A DNA stretch of 64,000 nt from assembly GCA_945910005.1 (NCBI GenBank), contig OX246739.1, forward strand, positions 4,804,001-4,868,000. The letters run 5' to 3'. Shown piece by piece: positions 25,063-39,200 of this stretch. The DNA is from Isoperla grammatica. Its lineage: Eukaryota > Arthropoda > Insecta > Plecoptera > Perlodidae. The notes below the pieces were generated by a model. That model was not told the origin of the DNA. It saw only the letters and a program-made list of their open reading frames with translations, and did not search any database. The stretch's first letter is position 1. Each line of letters begins with the position of its first letter. The translations under genes and the position numbers were made by a program.

Positions 25063-26539
25063 GGGATATTACTAACGTTGATAGTTATTATTTCCATTTT
25101 AAACGCTATTATACTTCAACCATGTTGATATATACGCTTTGTTTAACAACGGTATTATTGCGTTTGGATATTTTTTGCTCTCATTTTTGGCACTTCTGTT
25201 TACTCTAGTTCTAATGGAACGCAAACTGTGCATATAGCCCAGTATGATACATCTCTTTCTCTACCCGCTATTGTCATCGTCGTAAGCGAAGAGCAAATAT
25301 AGAATAACAACCGGGTTGTTGAACGGTCAAAGACACAAGAGAATTCTGTTTTCTGGTCAATTGGATTACGTTAATCTTCAAACCAGGTACGATTGTAATC
25401 AATAACGATGCGAACCTATAAACTGTATTTTCCATTATTAACACAGGTATTTATTAACACATGTACGTGCACAGTCGAATACAAACTACTTTTTACCGCC
25501 GCTCAGGACAGTCTGGGAGTTGAGACTTTTGCACATTAGCAAATTATTTTAAAATTAAATCACGCGCGCACGCTCACGCATGAGTCTGAGTGCAACGACA
25601 ACGCCCAAAAACATATTTACATATTTAGCTTCATATGCGTGAATTAATGAAGGCATACATTACATACAAGAAAATCTCTTCTTAGTTTAAGCACAAAATG
25701 AAATATTAATAATAAAGTAAATACAGTAAGTAGAACATTTAAATTACAAATTATAACATTGATAACGCACTGATATTAATTTTCCTATATGGACATGTAT
25801 AATGCTTCAAAATAGGGGAATGTTACAAAACCCGAAACAAAACAATGTTTTGGAAGACATAATATAGGCTATGCGTATGTTAAACGTTCTAACTGTAATA
25901 CATTTCCCCAAAGAATTCCAGTAAGATCTCTGGCTCCAATTACAGAGATATGTCTGTTATACAAACATTTAGACATGATTATACACACATTATTCTACAC
26001 TATCACTGGATCCAAGAAACAAAACGTCCTTAAGACCCCCCTTCCCCCCCTCCTCCCCTCCTCACCACACCCCACACACACATGGAATAACGTGTTCTCT
26101 CTAGTCAATTACAAATAGCACATCGTGCAAGATAAATATATATGTTCATTACATAGTGCGGTAGATTTGTCAGTTGTAATCTGTTAACTGGGGACGAGTA
26201 GGGTTGTAATAGACGGCGATTAGGTTGCCAATTTCACACGTTAGATAGCCAGCCCTGCCGCCGTGGAGGTAGAAGGATATAATGTTCCACTCCATAATGT
26301 AACAGCTTACGAGAGCGTGCAATTTGTCACAGTCCTTCGGCGTGAATATGTAGGCCCCATATACGCGTAGGCTGCCGTTCTACGCACTCTATCAATCGTC
26401 TTGGTTACTTTAACTCTTTCTCTGTGTCGGGTGAAATATTGTTTTGAATGTCCAAATCCCATGATCATGTAATACATATTTCTGCCATAATGAACTATGT
26501 TCGTCGGATATCTTAGTGTAGTGTGAGTATAACTTAACA

Positions 26540-26911
26540 GGGAAGGATACCTCTACGTCAAAAACCGCACAAAATTTTCATTTTTAAATTATATCACAAG
26601 AATGGGCTTCGAAATCGAAAATCTGAATCAACAGCGCACTGTGGTTTAGTAAACCCTACACATTGAATGCGCTAAGTCGTGACTTAAATTATAATCAGTA
26701 TGTTTTTTTATAAATAATCAATTTAATTACTAATTATCGAATTATAATCAAAATACTACGCTTATGGTTATAATATTTTATTCAATCTGTAGGGCTTACC
26801 AAAGCAAAGTTCGCTGCTGATTTAGATTTTCGATTTCTTCTTGCAATCTTGAGATATAATTTAAAAATGAACATTTTCTGCGGTTTTTGACGTAGAGACT
26901 ACCCTTTGCCC
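26540..26911. mobile_element. 372-bp fold-back MITE with ~130-bp inverted arms
   Basis: The left arm (26540-26669) and right arm (26780-26911) are reverse complements with scattered mismatches. Both contain CTCTACGTCAAAAACCGCA, CATTTTTAAATTATATC and GAAATCGAAAATCT words. A 110-bp AT-rich centre separates them. There is no ORF. The structure is a long-TIR non-autonomous DNA transposon or fold-back element. No target-site duplication was evident. Confidence 0.8.
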
Positions 26912-27127
26912 TTAATTGTAAAACTTATTTGAAGTGGCTTATAATTCTAAATATAGGCATAATTTCTTAAAATGTTGATTATTAATCTTTGAAAACTTGG
27001 GAATTATTGTTAATTTTAGTTTAAAATTATTTTCTTAACAACTTTATTCTCATGCCCTCTTAATGGGACTAACTTGGGTATGCGTAAGGGTACGTGTATA
27101 AGTAAAGACACACACAACATGAACTGT

Positions 27128-27215
27128 TACCACGTCATAACTTAAAAAAAAAAAAAAAAACACTTACCAAAGTGCGTTGTATTTCGAGAGCGTCCGCTCC
27201 CTTCATCAGACGCGA
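27128..27215 (-). repeat. Retroelement 3'-end-like fragment, copy 2
   Basis: The minus strand has CTGATGAAGGGAGCGGACGC, TCTCGAAATACAACG, TTTGGTAAGTG and a 17-base poly-T tract. A GATGAAG...TCGAAA pattern around a short hairpin occurs at the 3' ends of several animal retroelement fragments. The family assignment is not certain. Confidence 0.4.
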
Positions 27216-28807
27216 GGGCGCTTGTATAGCTAGGAACAAATTCCGAAAGGTTACACAACGGAGTACACAACACAACTGAGTATAGAAAATCGAAACAAAC
27301 ACTTCAGTTAGGATTACCAATTGACCTGGCAACTCTCCAAACTGAGTCTCGTGAATTACCGCTGAGCCACCTCACAGGTCCAGCCGTACGATTACCGCCT
27401 AGTTCCAGTTGTACACGGTGTACAACACCTGGCGTAGATAACGTTGTTGGATGCGCTAATCGCACTTCATCCATTTTGAAAAGAGGCTTAAATGTGTAAG
27501 CCGGTGTTTGCATTGTGCTTTGTTGTTTTGTGCACAACTCGATAAATCGTTGCAGTGCGGAAATTTGTCTGCGGAAGTTATTTTAGTTACATTATTTAAA
27601 TCGAGATAATTTGAAAGAGAAGCTGATTATTTTATCTATATATCCAGATAATATTCCGGTGATTATTATCATATTTGTTTTATTTTCATTCGACGTTGCT
27701 AGTCAATGCTTTTGTGGAAAATAGGTCCATTCCAGTTCAACGCTTTAATTATTAACATTTGCAAAACAAGCGCTTCATGATTTGTATAACCAACGTTATA
27801 TACTCAATATGCTTTATTGTTTTAGTATCCAATACTTTAAGGAATAAAAAACACAGTAAAATAATGATATTAGAGAATATGTACAAAACCTGGCTAAAGT
27901 AACACAATAGTCATTCATATCCATATACATGCACTTTAAACGAGTCTAATATGTGTGTATTGACAAATAGTCAGTCCAAGACATAAAACAGCCGACATTT
28001 GTATCGTGTATTCCTAACACATTAATAACGTTTCTTCTGCAATGCCCTTTAAATTATTAATTATTAAACAACAGTTAACTGTATTGTATCCTAAATGTTT
28101 GTAGATACCTACATTGTTTTATAGGTAGCATATTGTACGTACGTTCAATAACTAATCACAAATCACGCCCCGTCAATCAGAATAAATGTAACATTGATGT
28201 TTTCTTTCACGTTAACCCAATTTACTGAAGTGCCTTAAAACACTTTTTGATTTCATTGTACTCACCGTGAATAACTCAGAGGCCTTGTTTGAAACTTTGA
28301 AACATTTTAATATTTTCTCAGTAAAACAGGGCGAGATCCTCCTCAGTTGTTTGGCTAAGGGGCTTTATTAAAATGCAAAAAGGTTGTGGGGTTTAAGCTA
28401 AAATTTTATACTCCATTAGGATTCAAATGCACACATTCATTGCGAACTTCGCGCTCACCCCGGGCAGGTTCCAGGGGAATAAGGTAGTCCAAGGTATTCA
28501 GCCGCATATAACGTAATAACTTTCTGGAATTTCCCACTAAAACATAAAGGGATTAGCTATTATGTATGCACTAAATCAAAAATTATAACACAAAATCTCA
28601 CAAACACTCGGGGTAACCTTCTAACTAATGTGAGTATTTTTCACTAAGGTCACAATTTATTTATAATAAAAGAAATAAACCATATCTCAAGAATTGTAAA
28701 ATATTAGGAAGTTCCCAAAATGTATTTACGTACCAGGTTATCACGTTTGTTGTATTAACATAATACAGCAAATGTTACATATTATGTCTATATATATATA
28801 TATTTTC

Positions 28808-28990
28808 CACCCAAGAACTGCTACCTTATCGTGGTAGGCAGGTTTGTGTGCTTTGCAGATCTCCGAGAGCTATGCAGATGGAAGCGTATGCTTCTGTTAG
28901 GGCCGCCCTAGCCAGGCAGGTCGAGGCGTAGAAGATAGACGAAGGGAAGTACACGTCCTCCCCATTCCCCTTTCCCTTTTTTCGTCCTAC
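28808..28990 (+). repeat. Non-LTR retrotransposon leader-like fragment
   Basis: CTGCTACCTTATCGTGGTAG, then GCAGGTTTGTGTGCTTTGCA and TCTCCGAGAGCTATGCAGAT resemble the 5' leader found in front of some invertebrate non-LTR retrotransposons. The G+C of this 180-bp stretch is higher than its flanks. No reverse transcriptase coding follows, so it would be a truncated relic. Confidence 0.3.
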
Positions 28991-31900
28991 TTGTCCCTTT
29001 TCTCCAATCATCCCTCGCCGTCATATGAAACAGTTGTCGTGTAGGTCGTTAACCGACAAAGAATAATTAAATAATACATTAAAATCTTAATTTTTTTACT
29101 AATAGAAAACGTGTATAGAAAAGCGAATGATACACAGAAGTACGTATCTACATATTGGGCGTTCCCGTTATAAGTATGCGAAGCAAAATTATAATAATAC
29201 ATAAATGTATCACAACTAACTAGAACATTGCCAGGGTACAAATATATAAAGATACAATATTTAAAATTTCTCATTTTTGTATTTCCATTTAGAAACCATT
29301 CTCTGCATGTATATAGATAGCAATGTGGTTGTGATTTTTGCTTTGCATTCTATGCCCCTAAGAGTGCGTAGGGGATTTATCTGTGTTGACTCAACGATTT
29401 TATTATCTGAAGGCCTGTTAAAACGTGGAGTGGATTAGTAACCACAACATACACACAAAACACCGCAACTCAACATGTGCTAAAGTTGAGTCTATCAGAG
29501 AGTTTAATCTGCCGGGTCAAACGTTGGGTTTTACTAGTCCATCAACAACCCATCCGATGCCATCGCAGTTGATAGCCTAGTTTCCAATACGTACTTACCG
29601 AACATTTGACCATTTAATCTCTCATCTAGTACGCTGCTCTCCAAACTCTTTGTATAAAAAGCTCGCATTTCCGTCGGTCTAAACTTATCGGTCCCACCAT
29701 GCTGAGTGTTGCAGATCTTATCGGGTAGCCGTCACTTCCTGATTATTGGAAAGCGATATATACTTATCTTCGTAAGTTCGTATCCATTACGGAGATTAGA
29801 ACCATCCTACCCGGCTGTTACCTAACGAGTGTTCTTGTCTAGATGTTAGCATAATTAGCTTTCTTCGTATGCAAATCCATGCCGCTCAAACGCTGAGAGC
29901 AAAGCCTTTATTTGTGTAGAGGGAAACTTAACTCCAATCCCTCTTAATTATTGTTTTCTTTTTAACGGGAATGTCTGGTGGCGACGGGAGGCTCAGTGAT
30001 CGTAGCTTGGGGCGCGCACAATAGGAGGAGCTCATGTTGAATGATCTGAGGGAAACTGGTGTGTTATTAGTTCCCCTTTAAAATTATTGCTGATGATACG
30101 AGTTTTCTCCATATTAAACCGCTTTTTAGTCATATAACTGTGGAACGACACACATTATTGAAGACATGTTAACATGGCACTGTGGGAATTTGTAAGAATT
30201 ATATGAAACACATTTCGTATCAATCGAGTTGATATTTTAAATAAACCTTATTCTGAAGAGATTTAAAGTATTTTTCATAAACAGTTCATATCTATTGGAG
30301 GTAGATCAGATTATGTTCTAGCTGTTCCAAGAGTTCGTGACATAAAACCCAGAACAGTGGTTTTGGGCATATTAATATTGTCTTTCTTAAATTTATTATT
30401 CGAGAATAAAGAAATTCTTTGTTAAAATTGAAATCATTCTGCCTACAACATGAGAAATCAATGTATATGAAAATACAGACGACGTATTGTCTATGTGTGC
30501 GGACGATGCTAGGTGTGCTAAAATAAAGAGTTATGCGAGTACAATAGAAATTCTTATCAGTGAAGTTCAGTTTTCTTCCAGATCTATAAATACTTGTTGC
30601 AAAGTGTTTGAATGGTAAGGTCGGCCTTTGTTAGTATAATGAAAATTATCTCCAACGTAGTCTTAATAATTAATTACCTATCGATGGCTTTTATTTATTA
30701 TTAAACAAAGCTTGCGTTGATCACCCTTGCGGGTACAAACTGAAACACTAAGATACGCCATTCAAGTTAAACAATTATCAAACAATGCAGTCTACAGATG
30801 AGAGAACCTTATTTAAATATTGTAAATGTATTCTGTTCATTAAAGTTAATAAAGTTTCTGAGTAAAGATTCAATGGTTAAACACTGATTTATAATACCTT
30901 CTCTCTTGTAATTGGTAACTTAACTCTATAGGCACGTTAATAATATAGAGGCTCGAGACAAAGAAACTCTTCTAAACCGTTCTTAAACTGTAAACCTGAC
31001 CTTTATGATTATAAAAGAAAAACGTGAGAGTTCGTTTATAGAAAAGTGAAACCTATTAACTATGACCTGAATACAGTATTTTGTCTTATTCACCATGTAT
31101 AAAAGTGTATTCACTGCCACAGAGTGTGTGAAACGTACATGGAGTGAGTGTGGCCGTTATTATTAAGATTAAAGTAAATGTTTTTTTCTTGCATTTATTC
31201 TGTTATAAGTCAAATACATTGCTCTGTCCACGCATCCACTAAGAGTTCCTTTCAACGAATTTAAGTAGGCATGTAAATCTTCAACGATTGCGGTAAAGCA
31301 ATACTTTACAGCCTTCTCATGCAAACGGTTTATTATAGTTATGTTTGTTATAAGATCACAAGTGCAGCATTGTCTCTCTTTTATCTGACTGACTTCATCT
31401 CATTTGTAAAGAGTAATTAATAAGCCTCATGAACATCAAATCATCAATTTCATCAAGCATCACTTCTTAATTCATTCACTGACAAAACTAAGTCGGTTCT
31501 TCTGTCTCTCTTTCTCAAACCGTGCAGCCTTTGTCACACATGTTTCGCTCTTTACGTTCATTCTCCATGAAAACAATCTCAATGTGGGTTGCGGTTTACA
31601 CTATTACATTAATGAAAGAAGAAATAAATCATTAATTAATTAATTTAAGTAACCTTAATACATTTTTTTATTTTACATACAACTGGCCAACAATATATCG
31701 ACTACCAGAGGAAAACTGAAAATAATAGAAAGTAATAGGCAAAACAATAATAGCTTAAAAAACGACAATGACAAGTAAAGATAATACGTTTGATTGCCAA
31801 TATTTTGTCTCAATAATTAATTAATTGATTTAATAAATGGATATGAAAAAAAGAAAAATTAATGCGCTAACAATTAACTGTCAATGAAGTTACTCTCATA

Positions 31901-32270
31901 CAGTACACGTTCCCAATGAAACTTTTTAAAACAGCGAATGAAAAGAAATGAGAATAAACTGTCAATATATACACATAAAGGTCCATATTGATGTGCGATG
32001 TTATACGTTAACCCACACGATGGAAACCACTACATGTTTAACTGTGCATGAATACATCCACAAGACAAACGATCTACCGACTAATTCGAGTTTTATTAAC
32101 TTTTATTTAAAAACAGAGAACGGCGCTCGTTGGCGGCCGCGCACTATGAGTGCCAGCATTACCTTCTCCGTTAGGCGTATTCAGCTCCAATGAAGGATGT
32201 AAATAATTCCCGGGAACAAATCGTGCTTTCACATTCAGAGCAAAGCGTAATCCTGCAAGCCACGGTGTCG
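28991..32270. other. AT-rich intronic stretch without recognised features
   Basis: Only short open frames and AATTAATT blocks are visible. I see nothing that supports a gene or a structured repeat. Confidence 0.6.
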
Positions 32271-33137
32271 TGCGGGGGAGGGGGGGGGGGAGGGGGGGAG
32301 CGGGTGATGAACGGGTAGGGTAGGTCTCGGCTCCCGCGTGAGTACCTACGGAAAATGGAAAAATCATACCGTTTTTCAAACACGAATTTCACGGTTTTAA
32401 TATTTACGTTACGATAAATCTCAACTTACAATTCAGCTCAAGCTATTTCGCGAACGTTATTTTATAAAACCATATAGTTTCAGTACATAACACGATTATA
32501 TCTTTGTCTACATTTAAATTAGCAGCACAGGTTAGTACAGGGATTTAGGAATAATATATTTTCAGTGATGGTTCACATGGAATAATATGTTTAGTAGTAG
32601 ATTTAATTGGTGGTGCAAACGTGATTAGGGCCAGATAGTCAGTCAAAAGGATTTGTTTATGGTTGCTATGGAATTCTTTTATTACATACTATTTTCCATA
32701 AGAAAAGCAAACTCTATATCAACCATCAACAAATCCTACACTTTACTTGATTGTGCATCTGACCTTCCAAAATGATACAAGATATATTAATGAACAAGGA
32801 TTACTTGTGATTAAAATATAAGATGTATCGTGAGATAGTTAAATTTCTTTTATTAACCAGTGGCTTACGAGCGTTTACTGATTTAGATCTATCTCATCAC
32901 ACAAACTTAAATCAACGCAAACTTGTGTAATATTATTAATTAACCTTGTAATTATACACAAGTGTCTGCCTCGCTCGGGAGTATTTACACAACACAACAC
33001 AACTACCACCCGCCAGCGCAATACTCTAAAATGCAATCTCGTATTGTTGTCCCAGTTACTTTTAATATAGAACCGTCCCCGGAATAGTACGGCTTATATA
33101 AGTGTAGCCGGGCAGACGTGGTTGTGGTATTGGGCGT

Positions 33138-33276
33138 GGGGGGGGGGGGAGGGGAGGGGGTATGACGGACGCTACCCTGGAGTTTGTTCAATGCGGGTCT
33201 ACACAGGACTCATCTCTGATGAAGTGAAGGGGTTGTGGAGACGCAGGAGCCGGATGAGGGGGGGGGGGGGGGGGGG
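33138..33276 (+). repeat. G-tract pair
   Basis: G-runs at 33138-33160 (with two A interruptions) and 33258-33276 (19 uninterrupted G) flank 97 bp. Both could form G-quadruplexes in the sense intron transcript. Other long G-tracts on the plus strand are at 233-245, 7744-7754, 20532-20551, 32274-32304, 36201-36223, 50953-50990 and 51082-51109. Confidence 0.9.
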
Positions 33277-34776
33277 AGTGGGAGGGGGGACGCACAATCA
33301 ACTCTCCACTGGCGAGAGTTTTCAACCAGCATGGCTGTCATTCCCTGATTAATTAGGAGAAAGTGCTGACGACAGAATCTATTTGTTCAGACGAATTCCG
33401 CATGGAGTCGAACAAATTTCCACCGTGTTTCCATCTATTGTGACGGAGGATATTTAAATCGGCATTCATTACTGGAGCTGTGTATAGATGAAGGGTCGTT
33501 TAAGTAATATTGCCATTGGTTTAATGAACTGTTGGTGAAATAATGCTTTGTACGTTTCGACAGGCACTACACACTTATTTCAGTGTATGGAAGCTGAATT
33601 CATTTTGTTTTGATTAGTTTATCTCGTACTATATGTTTAATCCAATCAATAAAGTAATACTAGCCTGCTATAAGCTATGTTGTTATATAATTACATACAT
33701 GTGACATATGACTACGCAACGTAGTAGGCCTGCAGTATGCGTACACCGCTTGCACAATTCACAATTGACATACAACCGCCGGTAGCCCGGAGGATATAAG
33801 TATTGGTTCTTTTTGATATTTATTGTATCCACACAAAATAAATGAAACCAAATTCTTACAAGTTAATATTTGACCCCTGTAACATGTAATGCATTTTTAA
33901 TGTTTTTTTCAATTAGTAAATTTATTTGGTAGCTAGTGTGTTAGTTTATTTTATTAAATTATTTTTGCTTAGTTAGTAGTTTTATTTATTTCATGTAATG
34001 AATGGTTAATGGATTGGTTTTATTTATTCTACAAACACAGCTAATTGCGAATCCCATGAAACCTTCAAATGATATTGGAAATTGAATTAATTTTTTTTAT
34101 AAATTCCATGTCGTGTCAAAAATGGTATCGACAGGTCAACTGAGTGTTTCACTAGTATTTATATCTTCCCTGGGTCCGGGGTAGAATAAGTACACGGTAG
34201 CTTTGGCTGTTGCAGGTCTAAGATACCAATCTATATATTCTAGAAGCTAACTGCGTCGTTAAGACGGACAGATAGTCTCACCTTAAAAACCACCAGGAAT
34301 TTATGTGCTTAGAAATATCTTGAGAACTGTACACAATTGAAATCGAAATAAGTTAACATGACGTTTTGTAAGAACTATAAAGCGAGATTAAAAAAGTTTA
34401 AAATATTAATATTTTAATCCTTAAATAAATAAATAAAATAAATTCACATTTAGAGTCTACCCACTCAGTAACTAAACTGATTTGCAGTGGGGGACTTTAA
34501 TTGAAAGTGACTGAACCAACCCTGTAGGCTTCGAACACCATCGACGAGTGAGCGATAACCAATCAAAGATCGATATTTCAATTACGAAACATATGAATCA
34601 GTGATTGGACAGTGCGAACACCTGCGGACAAATGCCAGAATCAACAAGGCCGATTCAGAACCACTTTGAATTTATTGAGTGCTTCGTTGCTAGGACGGCT
34701 CCAAAGTCACCGTTTACTTATATCTAAGCCAAGAAGTAATAGAATTGAATCCAGATTAGAAGTTAAAAAAACTTCT

Positions 34777-34848
34777 GCCTGAAGCGGGATTTGAACCCGG
34801 GACCTTCTGCATTGGAAGCAGGGATGCTAACCACTGGACCAACGAGCC
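34777..34848 (-). pseudogene. tRNA-like sequence (tRNA pseudogene or SINE head)
   Basis: The sequence is 72 nt long, exactly tRNA length, with A-box GTCCAGTGGTTAGC and B-box GGTTCAAATCC. The anticodon arm (CCTGC-TTCCAAT-GCAGA) has four of five pairs, and its loop would show CCA. The 5' end GGCTCGTTGG resembles tRNA-Pro. The acceptor stem pairs badly (at least three mismatches of seven) and the T-stem has one mismatch, so a working tRNA is unlikely. Confidence 0.6.
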
Positions 34849-35414
34849 ACCTAACAACACCTTACATTTACTCTTTGTTAATGTAAATTATTTGCAATTA
34901 ATAACTTTATTTTCCCGTAACGACAAAAACTTTTTTTGTCCAGGTTTTAGTTCCTACGAAAACAGATCATGCTAACTTATCACATTTTCAAAATTGAGTG
35001 AAGTTCTCAAAATAATACGAAATAACTTCAATTTGGCTTAGTTTAAATATTGAGATTTTCCTTTACTGCCAAACAACAACAATAATCATTATTTTGACAG
35101 ATTCGTCAAGTTTCGCACTTTTGGTGGAGGTGCCGAGTAATACTTAAAAATAGGTAATACTTCATAATTCTCGTGTTATGATAGTACTCACATTTGTTTT
35201 CACAAAGAAACTGTTCTGCAATAGATATTCATTGTCGAATACATGTTTACATGTTTTTCGCCCGCTGTGACGTCTTAGTTAGCTATAGCTGTATGTTGTC
35301 GTCTGCTTCCACGCCCCCTAAACACGCCTTAGCTAACCACGACTTTACACACCGTAGATGTTGTCACAGAGCGAACAATTTACGTCAAGAACAACAATTT
35401 TACAAAAGAAAATA

Positions 35415-35475
35415 TGCCTGATGTGGGGTTCGAACCCACGTTTGTAGGTGTCATTGAACTCAATCACGAGCCGCA
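35415..35475 (-). repeat. tRNA-like remnant
   Basis: The minus strand has GTGGGTTCGAACCCCAC, a perfect T-arm, followed by ATCAGGCA as in the element at 34777. The 5' half (GCGGCTCGTGATTGAG) is degenerate. It is probably a relative of the same tRNA-derived family. Confidence 0.45.
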
Positions 35476-36223
35476 ACAAACAGTTCGTCTCAAACATTAT
35501 TTGGTCACGTGATATGATTCTATGTTATCAGGTTTCCATACTAGAGTGTAGATTGGTTTAGCTCCATCCACGTGTGTGGTTCTGACATTAACATGTGTGA
35601 CTGTTGATAGTTCAAAGTCTCGCCAAAAGGCAGCAGTGATTGCCATCTCCATATAGAATTGACCATGTGAGTAGGCCGCCATGTTTCTGTAACTTTAACA
35701 TTCGCTCTCATTGATGCAAGGTTCACTATTAACTTTGATGTCCGATAACATAATGGTGTGTTGTATTTTGCTGAAGAACAAAGGACGTGCACAAAGTAAT
35801 TTATTCTAGTATATAATTTGTGTAATTATAGGTTTCCCTGAGCCTTTGAAACGATATTGTATACAGCATGCAATACATAATGATATGAAATGCTGAATTG
35901 TTTGTATTTAAAGGCACTTTAACAGATAAAAACAAAGAAGATAAAAAGTTTCAATTATTCACAACGGTAAAGAATAACATTCATAAACCAAAGAAAAATA
36001 CGTTTAATTATTGTTATAACTTAATATAATTATATTTGTGTAACTATTGTGCAGAACGACTATGTAAAATGTAGGCCAAAGCTAAACATTAAATACTAAT
36101 TACTAAAAGAGCGTTTGTCATATAGTTGAATTTGATTTACTGCGTACACAACAATATATACGATAGGACTGTAATTAATGTATTAGTTAAAAGTGAATGC
36201 GGGGAAGGGGGGAGGGGGAGGGG

Positions 36224-39200
36224 TAGAGTAACTGCAACGCCAGCTTCGCCTCTATGATGATTAACGATTATAGTGGGATGTGCGTTAATACAACTTGGAA
36301 TTGTAAAAATTATATAAAAGAGCCATGATCAAAAAATTCAGTACTATACAACATTTTATTTCTTATTTTTAGTAATAAAACCCTTTACGAATTAAATTTA
36401 CTCCCTGCATTGTAAACATACATATATACTTATAATGATACAGACAGGACACTGAGCAAAGTGTAAGCAATGATTATAGGTTGCCTATTTACGAATGTAC
36501 TACAGTGTTATTTTGTGTGTGGCTCGTTGGTGTAGTAAGTTAGAAAGAAAGAGTAAGATAGATTAATAGAAATAAACTATACTGCATCCTTTTGATCACT
36601 TGCAGGAGAAAGCGCATAAATCGTAGGCGATGATTTCAAGAAGCCAAATTAAAAGATTTCACAGTCACACCTCGTTTCAAGATTACTTTCACGATCTCAA
36701 TGCAGAAGGCATTAACGTTTTCTTGTTCATTAATCCATTTCTTTTCCCAGAATTAAGTTTTATTGATCGTTCATTACACATAATTAATCACAATATAATT
36801 GACCTTAAATGTAACGCCCGGCTCAAGAGTTTGTGCCCAGCGGTCACCACCATTCGTCACTCGTTGAAGCTAGAATAGCATTTACAAATTGTTTAATTTA
36901 GCAACTAATCTAAACTATGAGTGTTTATGTTTCAAACTGAATAAAACAAAAAACATCTTCTCCCCCAACAACTCACGAACTAGTTACACGATCAACGAGC
37001 TGCGCATAATCAACAGTTTAAGTGTTTACACTAAGGTATAATAATGACCTACTTGTTCTTTCAAGTAGCGTTTTATGATGCACCATCAACCAAAGTTTTG
37101 TTTGCAGGGATTTATGTGAGAAACATTGCAGAGAACGAATATATGTGAAGTCAGATATATTTTCTTTACTCTTTGTGGTCCTTTGGTAAATAAATAGTTT
37201 GGATAAATGTTTCAAGAATTGTGTGTGTAGAACCGCAAGTAGTTGAAAAGCTCGATCTTATAACGTTATAACGAGATGTATTTGCAATTTAAGTTTTAAA
37301 ACTTAATAGAGTAGCAAATATCCTATATCCGGTGCCACAGCGGCAAAAAGGGGCCAACGAGTTTCTGAACTGGTTGATTTAAACAGTTCTAGAGTAAACG
37401 AAGTGCTTGGAATAGAGTTACTAGACTAGTTATTAGTTAACCAAAAACATCTGCATAACAACTGTGAGGCAATTTCAATACATATGTTGTATTACGAAGG
37501 TACAATACACATCGGAAACGGTACCGCGTTTAAAAAAGGGTAATAAGTTAAGATAGTTCATATCAACAGGAAACACATAAGATTGATCATGATGTAGTAG
37601 GACAACAAGTACAACATTTATACATTGTAGAATTAATATTGCACAAATAAACGTTTATTGTAGAACAGACGTTTCAATAATATGTAATTATTTAATAAAT
37701 GTAACAAACTTATTAAGATTATGTTGTTGTTATTGAATTATTGAATACAAAAATAACAAAAAGTAAATCTCAAAATAATTGTGTTAATGTAAAACTTGCT
37801 CTGTATGAGGAGGAAAACGAAAGTAGTCTTGGGTTTATTTCTCCGAGTGGAATAATCCTGTTATAAATTATCACGAGCTCCACCAATTAAACTCAACGCA
37901 ATAAAAATAGTCAGTCTGAACCCACGTGTGAATACGTGTGCAAAACAAGAACACAGACATTGAATGATCACCGTCCAAGCGGTTCATAACTTTGTTGCCT
38001 AGCGGGATATGTTGAAATGTGTGCGCGGGTAATTCAGAGTCCGCGGGGACAGAAACTTCAGCAAATGCACATTTTACATTTAATGTGTTACGAGATAAAA
38101 CGTCAACCGATGAATTATCGTTTATCTTGAAACATTACTATATAAACGTCACGAATTAGATAAATGCATTTACGTAATTTAACAGCCAACGACTATAAAT
38201 TTACACTCCATTTCCCTTGGAGAGTTAAGATTTACCGCAACTTTAACGAAGTACGATAGAGGTTTGTACTCATTGTTAATGGCGATACGGCGCGCAAGAC
38301 TTTGTCGTTCGCAAATAGGTGTGAATAAAGGAGATTAGGAGTAAGTCGATTGTGCTGTTGTTTAGATACGGTGATGATTATATTATGAGATCAACATATA
38401 ATATATTGGCAACGATGCTAATCTATAAGACGAGTAGATCGGTGATATAATATGAAGATTGAAGACTAACAAGAGCAATAGAACCTGGAACCGTGGTTTA
38501 CTAGACCAACGCCTAATAGACCACGGCCACTACGCACGTTATACACTCGCTGTCACAAGTAAATTAAGGATCGGACAGAACATATCTCTACTTTAATCAC
38601 CTTCCTGCACATAACACTATTATTTGTTGGAACAATCATATTTACGAGTCAGTTTCCCAACACGTTCATGAGAAATATTCTTGAGTAGATATAATGGATA
38701 AAAATGATTGCAGAATAATTGTTAGGGTGTATTTACCATCATCACCTATTCTTGGATACTTGTCACATACCGTACGTGGAAATTGCTTTTCCATATCAAT
38801 AGTTATCGTGTGGAATTCGAAAAAGAAGAGTTTAACAGAAGGAGTAAAATGCTCTGTATTAAGATACCACCGACACGAAAAACCTTTATACACTTCTGAT
38901 GAGGCGTATCATTAATGATCTCTTATTACTTCACAAGATTATTCGTAGTTGTTTTATCTCCACTATTTTTGTACGGCCAGCTTGACGTTGGATCCTCCAG
39001 AGGGGCCAGGCAGACATGTTTGTTTTGTCCAAGTGTCGCATTGATTTATTTCTCTTTACGCTTGCTTGAATCGAGTTCAGTAAGCTTTTAATGATTTACT
39101 ACACTGAACTCAATTCATTCTACATACATTTATCTGAACATCTTTATAAGGGACAATGCAATAGTACGGGTGGGGAATTATTTTAATTGTTTGATTTAAC

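Noticed and set aside
32107..32392. Pro-rich minus-strand frames
   Set aside because: Translation of the G-tract at 32274-32304; a low-complexity artefact.
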